From positions 1-35,213 of the IMG/VR virus record IMGVR_UViG_3300037246_000888: DNA of 35,213 bases. One strand, written 5' to 3'. Numbering within the stretch: the first letter of the stretch is position 1; every line of letters begins with the position of its first letter. Position numbers and translations under genes: made by a program. Below the pieces are notes generated by a model. The model was given only the letters and a program-made list of their open reading frames with translations, was not told the origin of the DNA and did not search any database. This document shows, piece by piece, positions 26,638 to 35,213 of the stretch. This DNA is from a virus.

Positions 26638-28173
26638 ATGTCAATACGAAGATACTTCGGCCCCGCACTGGAATTGGTCTTTGGCACACAGCGAATAGCT
26701 CGATTCCATGAAAACGTAACGGCTCCAGGGATGGACAGTCCCGCCGAGCCATTTATCAACTATGAAGGTGGCATCGGACGTGCACCCACACGGTTCGTTC
26801 CCGGCGTCTATATCAGCGCAGGGGCACCTGAAATGGCGGTGGGCGTGTCAACCCTCTGGTACTGGTTGATGCTCGCCCTGGGCAGCCTGACGACCGATAC
26901 GGACATCGCAGCGTCCAGCGTTACGGATGTTGATGACGAAGCGCTCGGTTCAACCGATGCGGACGGGGATATATCCGAAACTATCGCCAACACCCCAGTG
27001 AATCCCGGTCAGTTTGTGTTGGATAATAACACCCCGGTTCCGGTCGCCGCTGATAACGGGTTCGGTAAGATTTATCCGCTCACCCTGGCGGACGATGAAG
27101 GCGGTGCTCAATTCCTGACCGGCGCTGCCGAAACAACCCTATCCGGGACGCTCGCCAAAAAGCCGATAGCACCGTTAACGTTCTTCTTGGAAGACGACAA
27201 CCCGACAGTCGTTGCGGAAGATAACGGGCACGGAAAGATTATCACGTCGGCTGGCGGTTCAACGGAAATCGGCACCATCGATTACCAGACTGGCGAATTT
27301 ACGCTTTCGGGTTTGCAAGTCGCCACACAGTATACTTGTGATTATTACGAGCGTGAAGCTGCAACCAAGATAGGCACCATTGACTACCTGACGGGCGATG
27401 TAAGAATCGTTGGCCTATCCGATACCAGCGAAGCGCACACATGCGATTATTCGTATGGCCTTTACGAGCATATCATCACGCCCGACCTCGAAGAGGATGA
27501 AATGCTCTCGTTCACCGCCGAGGCTGGTAAAGATAAATACGAGCACCAGTTTCCGGGCGTTGCATTAAACGGCTTTACGATCTCGGTTGAAAAAGCCATT
27601 GCGATGTTATTGCTGGATTGTCTCGGCGGAGTAGACATCAAAGCAACGATAAAAGACTCTGATGACCTTCTGGTTCCCCGTGAAGGCGCGATGGCATTTC
27701 ATAACATTCAATTCAAATACGCCGATTATCAAGGGGCACTCGTGGACATTAGTTGCGACGTTGATTCACTCTCGATGGTGGTCGCAAATAACGCCGACGC
27801 CGAAAGCGGAGTTGGCCTTAATAGTCGTTATCCTTGTAAGGTTTACCAGAACGCGCTCGACATCGATATTGAGCTGAAGCTGAAATACGATGATACCAGC
27901 GCCAAGGAAGACTTTTGGGGTGGCGCAACCGGGCCGACTGAAACGCCAACCGAAAAGGCTTGCGAGATAACCCTCGATGCTGGCGCTTGGGGTAATATCG
28001 TCCTGAACATTCCACGAATGCTTATCACCTCCGTTCCTCACACACCATCGGGACGGAGTCGCCTTGAGCAGACTGTATCGATCAAGGTTCTTTATGACGA
28101 ACTTGGCGAGGAGATGATAACCGCGACGGCCAACGTCACAACCTGTTACGATCAGAAATACGACCTATCGTAA
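26638..28173 (+). CDS. tail tube protein with inserted repeated beta modules
   Basis: A 511-residue major tail protein. The ends (LELVFGTQRIARFHENVTA...; then LYEHIITPDLEEDEMLSFTAE, FPGVALNGFTISVEKAIAM, REGAMAFHNIQFKYADY and a long C-terminal beta domain) match large tail-tube proteins. Residues ~118-275 are an insertion with two VAxDNGxGKI motifs (137-145, 192-201) and two GTIDYxTG motifs (212-219, 246-253). The capsid insertion matches this unit. AAAGGAGGCATAAA precedes the ATG, a strong site as expected for an abundant protein. Confidence 0.82.
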   Translation: MSIRRYFGPALELVFGTQRIARFHENVTAPGMDSPAEPFINYEGGIGRAPTRFVPGVYISAGAPEMAVGVSTLWYWLMLALGSLTTDTDIAASSVTDVDDEALGSTDADGDISETIANTPVNPGQFVLDNNTPVPVAADNGFGKIYPLTLADDEGGAQFLTGAAETTLSGTLAKKPIAPLTFFLEDDNPTVVAEDNGHGKIITSAGGSTEIGTIDYQTGEFTLSGLQVATQYTCDYYEREAATKIGTIDYLTGDVRIVGLSDTSEAHTCDYSYGLYEHIITPDLEEDEMLSFTAEAGKDKYEHQFPGVALNGFTISVEKAIAMLLLDCLGGVDIKATIKDSDDLLVPREGAMAFHNIQFKYADYQGALVDISCDVDSLSMVVANNADAESGVGLNSRYPCKVYQNALDIDIELKLKYDDTSAKEDFWGGATGPTETPTEKACEITLDAGAWGNIVLNIPRMLITSVPHTPSGRSRLEQTVSIKVLYDELGEEMITATANVTTCYDQKYDLS

Positions 28174-28190
28174 ATGAAAGGAAAGAAAGC

Positions 28191-28625
28191 ATGACCGAAA
28201 AAAAGAAAACTGAGCTTGTTGATCTTGACTCGTTGGTAGTGAACGGGACTAAGCATGTGCAAAATCTCGACACCACCATCGGGCGATTTCGCATCCGGCC
28301 CCTATCACTTGGCGAAAAATCAACCCTGAAGTTCCTCCCGTGGAAGACGATGAATCCTAAAACAGCCGACGATAAGATTGATGAATCAGAGATAAAAGAT
28401 TCAGACGTTTTGCGCGGATTGCATGTCACCGAAGAAAAAGACCAACAGAAATTTCAAGCGATTGCTTGGGGCTTGTCCATCAAGAAAGAAGTCACCGTTG
28501 AAAAAATACGTGCCATGATAATGCCGAAAGAAATTGTAAAGGTCTTATACGAAAAAATCCTTGAAATTTCGGAGGTGACCGAAGACGACTTACAGCCCTT
28601 TCCTTCTGTCAGTAAGCGGAAATAG
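28191..28625 (+). CDS. tail assembly chaperone, unshifted product
   Basis: A 144-residue acidic/basic helical protein in the position of the G-like tail assembly chaperone, just before the tape measure gene. It contains LDTTIGRFRIRPLSLGEKSTL, typical of these chaperones, and ends QPFPSVSKRK. The common GAAAGGAAAGAAAGC leader precedes the ATG. An open reading frame in the +1 frame continues to 28791. Confidence 0.75.
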   Translation: MTEKKKTELVDLDSLVVNGTKHVQNLDTTIGRFRIRPLSLGEKSTLKFLPWKTMNPKTADDKIDESEIKDSDVLRGLHVTEEKDQQKFQAIAWGLSIKKEVTVEKIRAMIMPKEIVKVLYEKILEISEVTEDDLQPFPSVSKRK

Positions 28626-28791
28626 TCTCATAACTCTAATTGTAAACGGACATACACTAGCAGAAAAAATAAGCGACATGACTCAGACACAAGTAAATTT
28701 TACAACGCTCGTTTATAAAAAGGTGGCCGAAGCCAGGCGAACGGCCCATAATGAAGCTCGATTGAAAGCAAAGCAGGGAATACGGAGATAA
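28579..28791 (+). CDS. probable frameshift extension of the tail chaperone
   Basis: The +1 frame is open from 28579 to the stop at 28789-28791, 2 nt before the tape measure start. It encodes NSLITLIVNGHTLAEKISDM, continuing with YKKVAEARRTAHNEARLKAK, a sensible helical tail, but has no good start or ribosome site. The overlap with the unshifted frame holds CCC-T at 28596-28599, a plausible +1 slip site. The joined product would be about 200 residues, like other GT-type chaperones. Confidence 0.6.
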   Translation, partial: PKTTYSPFLLSVSGNSLITLIVNGHTLAEKISDMTQTQVNFTTLVYKKVAEARRTAHNEARLKAKQGIRR

Positions 28792-28793
28792 AA

Positions 28794-30809
28794 ATGGCCG
28801 ATCCTAAAGTTGCAATAACTATATCTGCGAAAGATCAAGCCTCAAAACAATTCAAGGCTGTTGGCTCTGCTGGCGCGAAAGCCGGAAAAGCTATCGCTCA
28901 AAATTGGAAGGCGGCGGCGGCTGGAATTGCGGCGGCTGGTGTCGGCCTCGAGGCGATGGCTCGACAGGCGCGAGATACTAATGTTGAGCTTGAGCAAATG
29001 GCTATCGCGATGGATACGGACGCCGAAACATTACGTCAATTGGCCCTGGAAACCTCGAACGTAACTTTTCCATTAAAAGACGTGACGCAGTTATTCAAGC
29101 TGGCTGGACAGCAAGGACTTGAAACAGGCGCACAGCTTCAGGAATTTGCTACGTTTTGGGATACGGTCGCGGATGCGATAAATGGTAATGCCGTTGCCCT
29201 TGCCGAAAATGCCATCGGCTTGCAAGCTTTCGGCGTCGCTGTTGGCAATGAAGCCGAAGCGATGGCCGCGCTTGGATTTATTCAATCCGATACAACCGCC
29301 GGCGTTGAAAAGTTTTTACAGACATTAACGAAATTGGCTCCGGACGCAGAAAAGGTTGGAGTAAGTATCAACGAGATGGCCGCAATTATCGGTATACTTG
29401 AGAAACGTGGTCTTTCAGGCAGGGTTGCAATCGCCGAACTGAATCAAGTAATGACAACAGCCGAGGGCCGTGAAGATTTCCTTCGAGGCATGAATCTTAA
29501 TAACAAGGAATTACAGGCGATGGTGGGCAACGTGGAGGCCGCAGAGGGCAAAATACAAGACATGGCGAACGTCGTTATGGAAAATATGACCATGACCGAA
29601 CGCGCCACCCATGCACTAAAAGAATTTGCCTTTCAGCATGGCGAACTTATGCAAGCAGCAAGTATGTTATCTGGGCCTTTGATGGCAATAGCCACCGGGA
29701 TAACCGCCATTGGATTGGCTGGCCCGGTTTTCGTTGCAACAGCGACGAAGATAATTGCTCAAATGAAACTCATTCAAGCCGAGGGCACAAAAACAGCCAT
29801 TGCATTAAAGGGAATTGGAAAAGGTGTCGGTGTAATGTCAGCAGCTTTTATCGGCTGGGAAGTTGGAACCATCCTCGGGAAATTTACAATCATCCAAAAG
29901 GGAGCGGCTTTTTGGGCGTTCGCCCTTTCACAAGCGATGGAGATTATTCAATTCAAATGGGAGCAACTTCAGGCAGTTTTCTCGGGTGATACTCTTGAAA
30001 AAGCATTTGAACGCCATGAGGCGCGTTTGGCTTCGTATAGTGACGCATTGGATGTAATGCTTGAAGAAACGACCGACGAATGGAAGACTGCTGAAATTGA
30101 ACGTACAAAGGCATCGGAAGAAGCAGTCGAGAAACGAATCGCAGCCGAGAAAAAATATCAAGCTGAAATTGAAGCGGCAATTGTGAAAGCTAAAGAAGCT
30201 GACGTTGCTTTCATGGAATGGGTCAATGCGGCCACGGAGGGTGTAGCTGAAGTAACAAGCGAGGTCGCCATACTCAGTGAAACAGTAATCGAGGCGGCGG
30301 CGGTGGCCGCACAATCTGAATGGATCGTTCCTGAACAAGCGGTTCCATCGGAAGCCTTTGAACGTGTAGACGAATTCGCAGAACATACAAGGGCTGCTGT
30401 AGCAGAAACCAGAAACGTTTTTGAATCTGCGACGGCTGTTGCTCAAGGATTATTTAGTGGACTTGCAAGTCAATCCGCAGAAATGTTTGATCGTTTAATC
30501 TCGGAAGGATACTCGGAGCTTGGTGCGCAACATGCTGTAACGCAATGGTGGCGTAAACAGTTACAAGCATCTAATTTAAATATTGCGATTATGGGTGAAG
30601 GTGGAATTGTAACCGCTCCGACATTAGCTTTAATAGGAGATGACGGCCCGGAAAAAGTTATCCCACTCGGTAGAGGAGATACTGGTAGCGGAACGACGAT
30701 CAATAATTTCAACTTCTCCGGTATCTTCACTGCGGAACCTGATCAAATGCGACAATTAACGCGTGAACTTTTACCATTTATTGAAACGGAAAACGCCCGT
30801 GCCCTCTAA
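28794..30809 (+). CDS. tape measure protein
   Basis: A 671-residue Ala-rich helical protein that fixes tail length. The N-terminus (VAITISAKDQASKQFKAVGSA) and the PhageMin-type block (LRQLALETSNVTFPLKDVTQLFKLAGQQGLETGAQLQEF) are typical. Membrane-like helices occur in the middle (LMAIATGITAIGLAGPVFV; VGVMSAAFIGWEVGTILG). The C-terminus has GEGGIVTAPTLALIGDDGPEKVIPLG, common in tape measures. Its short length predicts a tail near 100 nm. Confidence 0.87.
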   Translation: MADPKVAITISAKDQASKQFKAVGSAGAKAGKAIAQNWKAAAAGIAAAGVGLEAMARQARDTNVELEQMAIAMDTDAETLRQLALETSNVTFPLKDVTQLFKLAGQQGLETGAQLQEFATFWDTVADAINGNAVALAENAIGLQAFGVAVGNEAEAMAALGFIQSDTTAGVEKFLQTLTKLAPDAEKVGVSINEMAAIIGILEKRGLSGRVAIAELNQVMTTAEGREDFLRGMNLNNKELQAMVGNVEAAEGKIQDMANVVMENMTMTERATHALKEFAFQHGELMQAASMLSGPLMAIATGITAIGLAGPVFVATATKIIAQMKLIQAEGTKTAIALKGIGKGVGVMSAAFIGWEVGTILGKFTIIQKGAAFWAFALSQAMEIIQFKWEQLQAVFSGDTLEKAFERHEARLASYSDALDVMLEETTDEWKTAEIERTKASEEAVEKRIAAEKKYQAEIEAAIVKAKEADVAFMEWVNAATEGVAEVTSEVAILSETVIEAAAVAAQSEWIVPEQAVPSEAFERVDEFAEHTRAAVAETRNVFESATAVAQGLFSGLASQSAEMFDRLISEGYSELGAQHAVTQWWRKQLQASNLNIAIMGEGGIVTAPTLALIGDDGPEKVIPLGRGDTGSGTTINNFNFSGIFTAEPDQMRQLTRELLPFIETENARAL

Positions 30810-33800
30810 AAGTTATCGAGTTCATATCGGTCGGGCTGGAAAAGCAATTCAACCCGATTCATCAGCACTTCAAAAGTTTGGGAATGTTCTTTTTCTCGCT
30901 GGTACTAGTATAGAATATACTGGAGTTGGCGCGACAATCGATTTCGGTAAAACAACCGGCGTTCAAAAGATTGGACAAATATTCGAATTCACAACAGCCA
31001 AACAGTTTATTGCTTTAAGGGTAAGCCATAACGAAGTTGGATTTCCAACAGATGATTTGATTGTTAAGGTTTATAATTCTGATAACGAAGTTATCGCAAC
31101 ATCTAATGTCCTTGACGCTGGCAGCATTTGTGATGTTTTCTATGTCACAATTGAGCCAGATACAAAGTATTTTTGGGCGATTGAAAGAACGGGTGCGGCT
31201 GACGATGCGAATTACTATCAAATTATTAAGGCTACAACACCGCCTTCTCCCGATCCTGGCAATGCGATTCAATATGAAAGCGGAATATGGACCGAACTAC
31301 CCTCCGATGACATTCGACATCTTCAATTATATGACGCTGGCGATTACACTATGCACGGCGCAAAAATCAAATATGTTGGTTCTGCGGACAGTATAATCTT
31401 AACGTCCGTTTCTTTTTATGGTGAATCTTTCGGCCCGATCCCGCGCGCGGTTGGTTGTGAGCTTCAAGACGATAGCCATGACCTTATTCAACTGTCGGAA
31501 AACTTTCGAGATCACAACGGCAAGTGGACTTTTTATTTCTCAGAAATCACTTTAACTAAAAACGTGGATTATTATTTAATGTGCTTCGCTGATTGTCTCG
31601 AAGGCGATGTCATTGGCAGCCATCATTTCCCAAATTCAAATTGGTATGGAGAATATTCAACCGATCCGGGCGACGGCAATTATGGCGACGATTCAGAGTT
31701 ATATATTCAAAGGGCCCGTCGATCCGGCCCGTCATATTCAACTGATAGCAATGTTCCGAAGATCGAGGTATCATACCTTTTGCCGGATGCCGATATAACT
31801 GAATATGTTAAAAGTGTAGGCTATAATTCCGGGAAAAATGATGTTGATGGTTCTATTGTTGTTGGCACTGGTGACATTACTTTAAAAAATGATAACGGAG
31901 AATTCAATCCTGATAATGTAAATTCGCCCTTTTATGGAATCTTTGACATTATGTCCATCCTTACAATTTCATTCTACTGGGGTAATTATGGCGGCCCGAA
32001 ATTTACCGGCTTTATTAAAGATATAATCCCGACGCCGTCTACCGGCCAGCAACTTGCAACCGTCTATTTTGAAGATTTATTCTATCAATTCAAGAAAACT
32101 AAAATATCGCTCGGCGCTTTTTCCGGGAATGTTGCCCATTTGTTAATTCGTGATGTGTTAGTTGCAATGGGACTGACTGAGGAAGATTGGGATTTAGATT
32201 CAAATAGCATTATCGAATTAGCTGGTACAACATGGGACGATAAGCTCGCCATCGAATGCTTAAATGACATTGTCGAGGCCGGGCAGCACCATCATTTTAT
32301 TGACGGCGATGGAAAATATATATTCAAATCAAACCAATGGCTATCAAAGCAAGCCCCGGAATGGTATTTTAACGAGCTTAATTCCCATGCACCGAAGATC
32401 GGATGGAAGATCGATTCCATAAAGAATAGTGTTAGTGTTGATTATAATGACACGCCACAAATCGAACAGGATTTCGATTCGCAATCGAAATATGGATTTA
32501 ACGAAATCATTATTGATAACGCATTAACTCCCGATGCACTTTATGCGACATTCGTTGCTCGATTCATCCTTAATAATTTCTCATATCCCGGCTTTGCATT
32601 GGAATTTACCATCAACAATCTCTGGCCGGAATGTGCGGCCCTTGAAAACGGGACGGTCATTCAATACACAAATGCTAATCTCGGTATCGATGATAAATAT
32701 GTCGTTGTTGGCTTAACTCCATCTTTCGATATATCGAAACGGCACACCACGATTGTAAAATGTCGCAAGTGGATAAAGCCCATAGCTGAACAGCTTGCCT
32801 CACACGTTCCGATAGATGGTAATAAGTGGATTGACCTCAATCCAGATTCTACCGAAGTTTCGCAAGGTTTCACACTTGGAATAGATGAGTCCGTTCCATA
32901 TTCGGTTGACTTCACATTCAAGCATCAACTTGATGCTGATACTTATATCACCGTTTCGATCTTTGCCACCGACGTTGACGGATACCCGACTGGGGACGTC
33001 CTGGCTACCAGTGAGCCGATTTTAATTCCTTACACGGCAACTGACGGAACCTATACGGCGTTATTTCCATCGAAAGAACGAATTGAACTAACTGTGGATG
33101 TTCAATATGCTTTTGTCATTGAGACGCCGAAATCAACGGAATTTTTCAGGCCATTTGCTTATCCTGATAATTTGATTTCTTTCGGTGAGAGCACGACGGA
33201 CTTTAAAGCTTTCGGTCAATCATTCGAGATCGATGCAGAAACCGAAGTGGATTCAATGGCGATTGCGCCTACATGGAATACCCTAGCAACTTTAAATTTT
33301 GGAACGTATGTTGAAATATTTGAAGCCGATCTTGACGGTTATCCTGACGGTGCGGCGGTGGCGACATCTCGCGTGGTAAATCTTTCAGTTTCTGGAAATG
33401 GTAAACAGGTTTATGTTTTCGACACACCGCCAACTTTAGCTGCTGCCACTCCATATTGTTGGCGACTGAATGAGGCATTTCCCAGCGATAAAACTTTTTT
33501 CATTAACAATCTTATTCAACAACAGGTCGTTGTAGGGGGAGTACCTGCTGGCATAGGAACACCATTTGTTTATACGAAATGTGGTCAAACTTTCGAAGAC
33601 TCGCGCGATATTGTGAATCCTACAATATCTATTATTGGTTATTACAATACTGGCGGCGCGGCAACGGAAATTACTTGTAAATTATACGATACTGTTGACA
33701 GTCTTCCCGATTCAGTTGTAAAAGATGGCGGTAGTTTTACAATGCCACCGAACAGGAATTTTCAATTAACCAAGAAATTTGAAGCAATAACATTAACAGC

Positions 33801-34761
33801 GGATACCCTTTATGCTTTTGTCCTTGAAACTTTTGATTCGAGTATAATCTTCCGTGCCGCTGTTTCTACTAATGACAATTATCTTGACGGCGAGGTGGTT
33901 GTCGCTGCGAACGGAGTATGGCAAGCTTTCAGGTCTGGTAATGATCTGTATATGATTATTACCGCCGAGAAATATTCAAATCAGTGGCAATGCCAGGGGC
34001 GCAATGATGCTGCTTATGCTGATGGTCATGCCTGGAAGCAACTCAGTGATGACTCCTATGTGGACATGGGTAGTGATGAAGATTTTTGGTTCGCTCTAAG
34101 TGCTGCCGAGGAAAACCGTTGGGAGATATGGGGACAACACGACGATCCTCGCGTTTTGCCTCAAGGGATAGTTTCTCAATTTATTTCCGATTGGGAAAAT
34201 CCTTTATGCCCTAACATCCTCGATGGTTGTGAGGCCGAAGATTGGACAGAAGACGCAAGAGCAACACCGGAAATATTAAACGATGTTGATTTAATCCATA
34301 ATGATAATTCGCTCGATCTCGGAAAAGATAATCATGGTGGAAACGCATTTCAGTTTGGTTATTCACAAGTGACAGCTGAATCACACGACGTTGAAGATCA
34401 CAACGTTGGAATGTGGCTTAAAATTAAGCAGGATGCTTATGATGTTTTACGAGATAACGTGGCATTGGTTTGTCTCCGTATTGTGATAAGAACGAGTTCG
34501 GGAAATTATTATAAGCGGGAATGGATAAAAGATGATTTACCATTTGGTCCCGATGAATGGTATTGCTTACATGGTGATTTGCCGGGTGATTGGGATGAAG
34601 TTGGGGCTCCCGATCCGAACGACATTAACGAACTACAACTTATTGGGTGGACGCATTTACAAGGCGATACCTTCGACAGCGGCAAAATGGGCATGGATTT
34701 CTGGTTTTATGCTGATGAATTTCATGCTTGCGGACTCGACTTTGAATTGAGGTATTATTAA
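30799..34761 (+). CDS. large multidomain tail tip / baseplate hub and receptor-binding protein
   Basis: About 1320 residues, the only tail-tip gene between tape measure and lysis genes. Residues ~1-320 are beta domains (IDFGKTTGVQKIGQIFEF, DLIVKVYNSD). Residues ~330-660 look like a hub domain (DADITEYVKSVGYNSGKNDV, GTGDITLKNDNGEFNPDNV, FTGFIKDIIPTP, ALENGTVIQYTN). Residues ~665-1090 hold repeated beta units of choice-of-anchor type (TYITVSIFATDVDGYPTGDV; YVEIFEADLDGYPDGAAVA; ITCKLYDTVDSLPDSVV). The last ~190 look like a jelly-roll binding domain. The GTG at 30799 overlaps the upstream stop by 11 nt; an earlier GTG (30763) would overlap more. Receptor binding is inferred. Confidence 0.78.
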   Translation: MPSKSYRVHIGRAGKAIQPDSSALQKFGNVLFLAGTSIEYTGVGATIDFGKTTGVQKIGQIFEFTTAKQFIALRVSHNEVGFPTDDLIVKVYNSDNEVIATSNVLDAGSICDVFYVTIEPDTKYFWAIERTGAADDANYYQIIKATTPPSPDPGNAIQYESGIWTELPSDDIRHLQLYDAGDYTMHGAKIKYVGSADSIILTSVSFYGESFGPIPRAVGCELQDDSHDLIQLSENFRDHNGKWTFYFSEITLTKNVDYYLMCFADCLEGDVIGSHHFPNSNWYGEYSTDPGDGNYGDDSELYIQRARRSGPSYSTDSNVPKIEVSYLLPDADITEYVKSVGYNSGKNDVDGSIVVGTGDITLKNDNGEFNPDNVNSPFYGIFDIMSILTISFYWGNYGGPKFTGFIKDIIPTPSTGQQLATVYFEDLFYQFKKTKISLGAFSGNVAHLLIRDVLVAMGLTEEDWDLDSNSIIELAGTTWDDKLAIECLNDIVEAGQHHHFIDGDGKYIFKSNQWLSKQAPEWYFNELNSHAPKIGWKIDSIKNSVSVDYNDTPQIEQDFDSQSKYGFNEIIIDNALTPDALYATFVARFILNNFSYPGFALEFTINNLWPECAALENGTVIQYTNANLGIDDKYVVVGLTPSFDISKRHTTIVKCRKWIKPIAEQLASHVPIDGNKWIDLNPDSTEVSQGFTLGIDESVPYSVDFTFKHQLDADTYITVSIFATDVDGYPTGDVLATSEPILIPYTATDGTYTALFPSKERIELTVDVQYAFVIETPKSTEFFRPFAYPDNLISFGESTTDFKAFGQSFEIDAETEVDSMAIAPTWNTLATLNFGTYVEIFEADLDGYPDGAAVATSRVVNLSVSGNGKQVYVFDTPPTLAAATPYCWRLNEAFPSDKTFFINNLIQQQVVVGGVPAGIGTPFVYTKCGQTFEDSRDIVNPTISIIGYYNTGGAATEITCKLYDTVDSLPDSVVKDGGSFTMPPNRNFQLTKKFEAITLTADTLYAFVLETFDSSIIFRAAVSTNDNYLDGEVVVAANGVWQAFRSGNDLYMIITAEKYSNQWQCQGRNDAAYADGHAWKQLSDDSYVDMGSDEDFWFALSAAEENRWEIWGQHDDPRVLPQGIVSQFISDWENPLCPNILDGCEAEDWTEDARATPEILNDVDLIHNDNSLDLGKDNHGGNAFQFGYSQVTAESHDVEDHNVGMWLKIKQDAYDVLRDNVALVCLRIVIRTSSGNYYKREWIKDDLPFGPDEWYCLHGDLPGDWDEVGAPDPNDINELQLIGWTHLQGDTFDSGKMGMDFWFYADEFHACGLDFELRYY

Positions 34762-34762
34762 A

Positions 34763-35050
34763 ATGGAAGCATACGAAACAGGCGGAATTTTTGTCCTTGC
34801 GATTGGATTGGTTGAGATAATAAAAACACTTATTGCTCGCCGAAAGAGCGGCAACGGTGCGACAATACAACCACCGTTACCGCCACCCGACTTAGACCAC
34901 AAACAGGATGTCAAGTTATGTGACGAAAAGCACATCCATCTAAATGAAAAACTCGCGGACATTAAAAAAGTGGGCGACGATAATAATTCACTTTTGATGG
35001 CATTGCCGGCGCGTTTTACGGCTATCGAAAGTGCGATGAAAAAGGAGTAA
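34763..35050 (+). CDS. putative holin / lysis membrane protein
   Basis: A 95-residue protein with an N-terminal membrane helix (GGIFVLAIGLVEIIKTLI, about 7-24), a positive stretch (ARRKSG), a proline-rich linker (PPLPPP) and a charged helical tail (HIHLNEKLADIKKVG...). Placed directly before the endolysin with normal spacing, it is the best holin candidate. A spanin-like or XhlA-like accessory role is an alternative, as only one clear helix is seen. Confidence 0.65.
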   Translation: MEAYETGGIFVLAIGLVEIIKTLIARRKSGNGATIQPPLPPPDLDHKQDVKLCDEKHIHLNEKLADIKKVGDDNNSLLMALPARFTAIESAMKKE

Positions 35051-35054
35051 AGCA

Positions 35055-35213
35055 ATGACGATTTTTATGGATTCAAAATTAGGCGAACATTTCACAGCAC
35101 GAGAATTTCAATGTCATGATCGTTCGCCGCTCCCTAATAGCTTTGATAAAACCATTCAACCTACAATCGAATTCCTTGAACGGTTGCGCGGCTTTATGAA
35201 TTTCTACATCCAC
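35055..35213 (+). CDS. M15-family endolysin, 5' part (continues at base 1)
   Basis: Start of the endolysin described at 1-421. The ATG follows AAAGGAG by 8 nt. The first 53 residues here (MTIFMDSKLGEHFTAREF...) run off the contig end. Bases 35055-35086 are the only part of the gene not repeated at the left end. The N-terminal HFTAREFQC is typical of single-domain M15 phage enzymes. Confidence 0.9.
   Translation, partial: MTIFMDSKLGEHFTAREFQCHDRSPLPNSFDKTIQPTIEFLERLRGFMNFYIH
35087..35213. repeat. 127-bp terminal direct repeat, copy 2
   Basis: Exact copy of bases 1-127, closing the circle. Removing one copy gives a genome of 35,086 bp. Confidence 0.95.

Noticed and set aside
1-35213. attL/attR prophage ends from the 127-bp repeat
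   Set aside because: No integrase is present, the repeat lies within one gene, and the sequence closes into an intact circular map.

Overview
The window is a complete circular genome of a tailed bacteriophage (Caudoviricetes, siphovirus-like), about 35.09 kb long. Its first 127 bases are repeated exactly as its last 127 bases. The repeat lies inside the endolysin gene and its length equals a common assembler k-mer, so it looks like the closing overlap of a circular metagenomic assembly rather than a biological repeat. I see no integrase, tRNA, transposase or CRISPR array. Heads and tails follow the long non-contractile tail plan (terminase, portal, Mu F-like protein, XkdF-like protease with scaffold, HK97-fold capsid, connector, gp10-like protein, tail terminator, tail tube, chaperone, tape measure, tail tip), with no sheath. 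The host is unknown. The single-domain M15 endolysin without a wall-binding domain weakly suggests a Gram-negative-type envelope. Shine-Dalgarno sites are plain and bacterial.

The layout is two opposed blocks. From a 400-bp divergent control region (about 16.33-16.73 kb) a leftward early block runs down to 0.77 kb. A rightward late block runs from 16.73 kb across the contig junction to 0.69 kb. The two meet at a terminator at 0.75-0.79 kb. The control region carries a leftward promoter, a rightward promoter, a near-perfect 16-bp palindrome and repeated GGTATA-type operator candidates. A second leftward promoter (TTGACA, 17 bp, TATATT) at 9.8 kb sits just after a terminator-like hairpin and splits the early block into two transcription units.

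The early block first encodes a run of very small proteins, many with cysteine clusters. These are followed by a helix-turn-helix protein, a fused primase-helicase (CHC2 zinc finger, Toprim, P-loop ATPase, winged helix), a radical SAM enzyme, a C5-cytosine methyltransferase and a zinc-ribbon membrane protein. After the second promoter come an XRE regulator and a recombination cassette: a Cas4/RecB-like nuclease, a Sak4-like RecA-fold ATPase, a DUF669-type single-strand binding protein and a TnsA-like PD-(D/E)XK nuclease. The block ends with another PD-(D/E)XK nuclease, a two-helix mini membrane protein, zinc ribbons and two adjacent YkgJ-type CxxCGxCC proteins.

The late block is ordinary in order and unusual in detail. 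A scaffold is nested in the protease gene. The major capsid and tail-tube proteins share a GTIDY-type inserted module. A four-cysteine protein with a signal peptide sits between two hairpins next to the capsid gene. A beta-helix domain is fused to the head-tail connector. A tail chaperone has a probable +1 frameshift extension. One protein of about 1320 residues seems to make up the whole tail tip. Lysis is encoded by a putative holin, the junction-spanning M15 peptidase and a small EF-hand-like protein. The least explained items are the secreted capsid-adjacent protein, the connector fusion, the radical SAM/methyltransferase pair and a structured RNA candidate at 4.44-4.53 kb.
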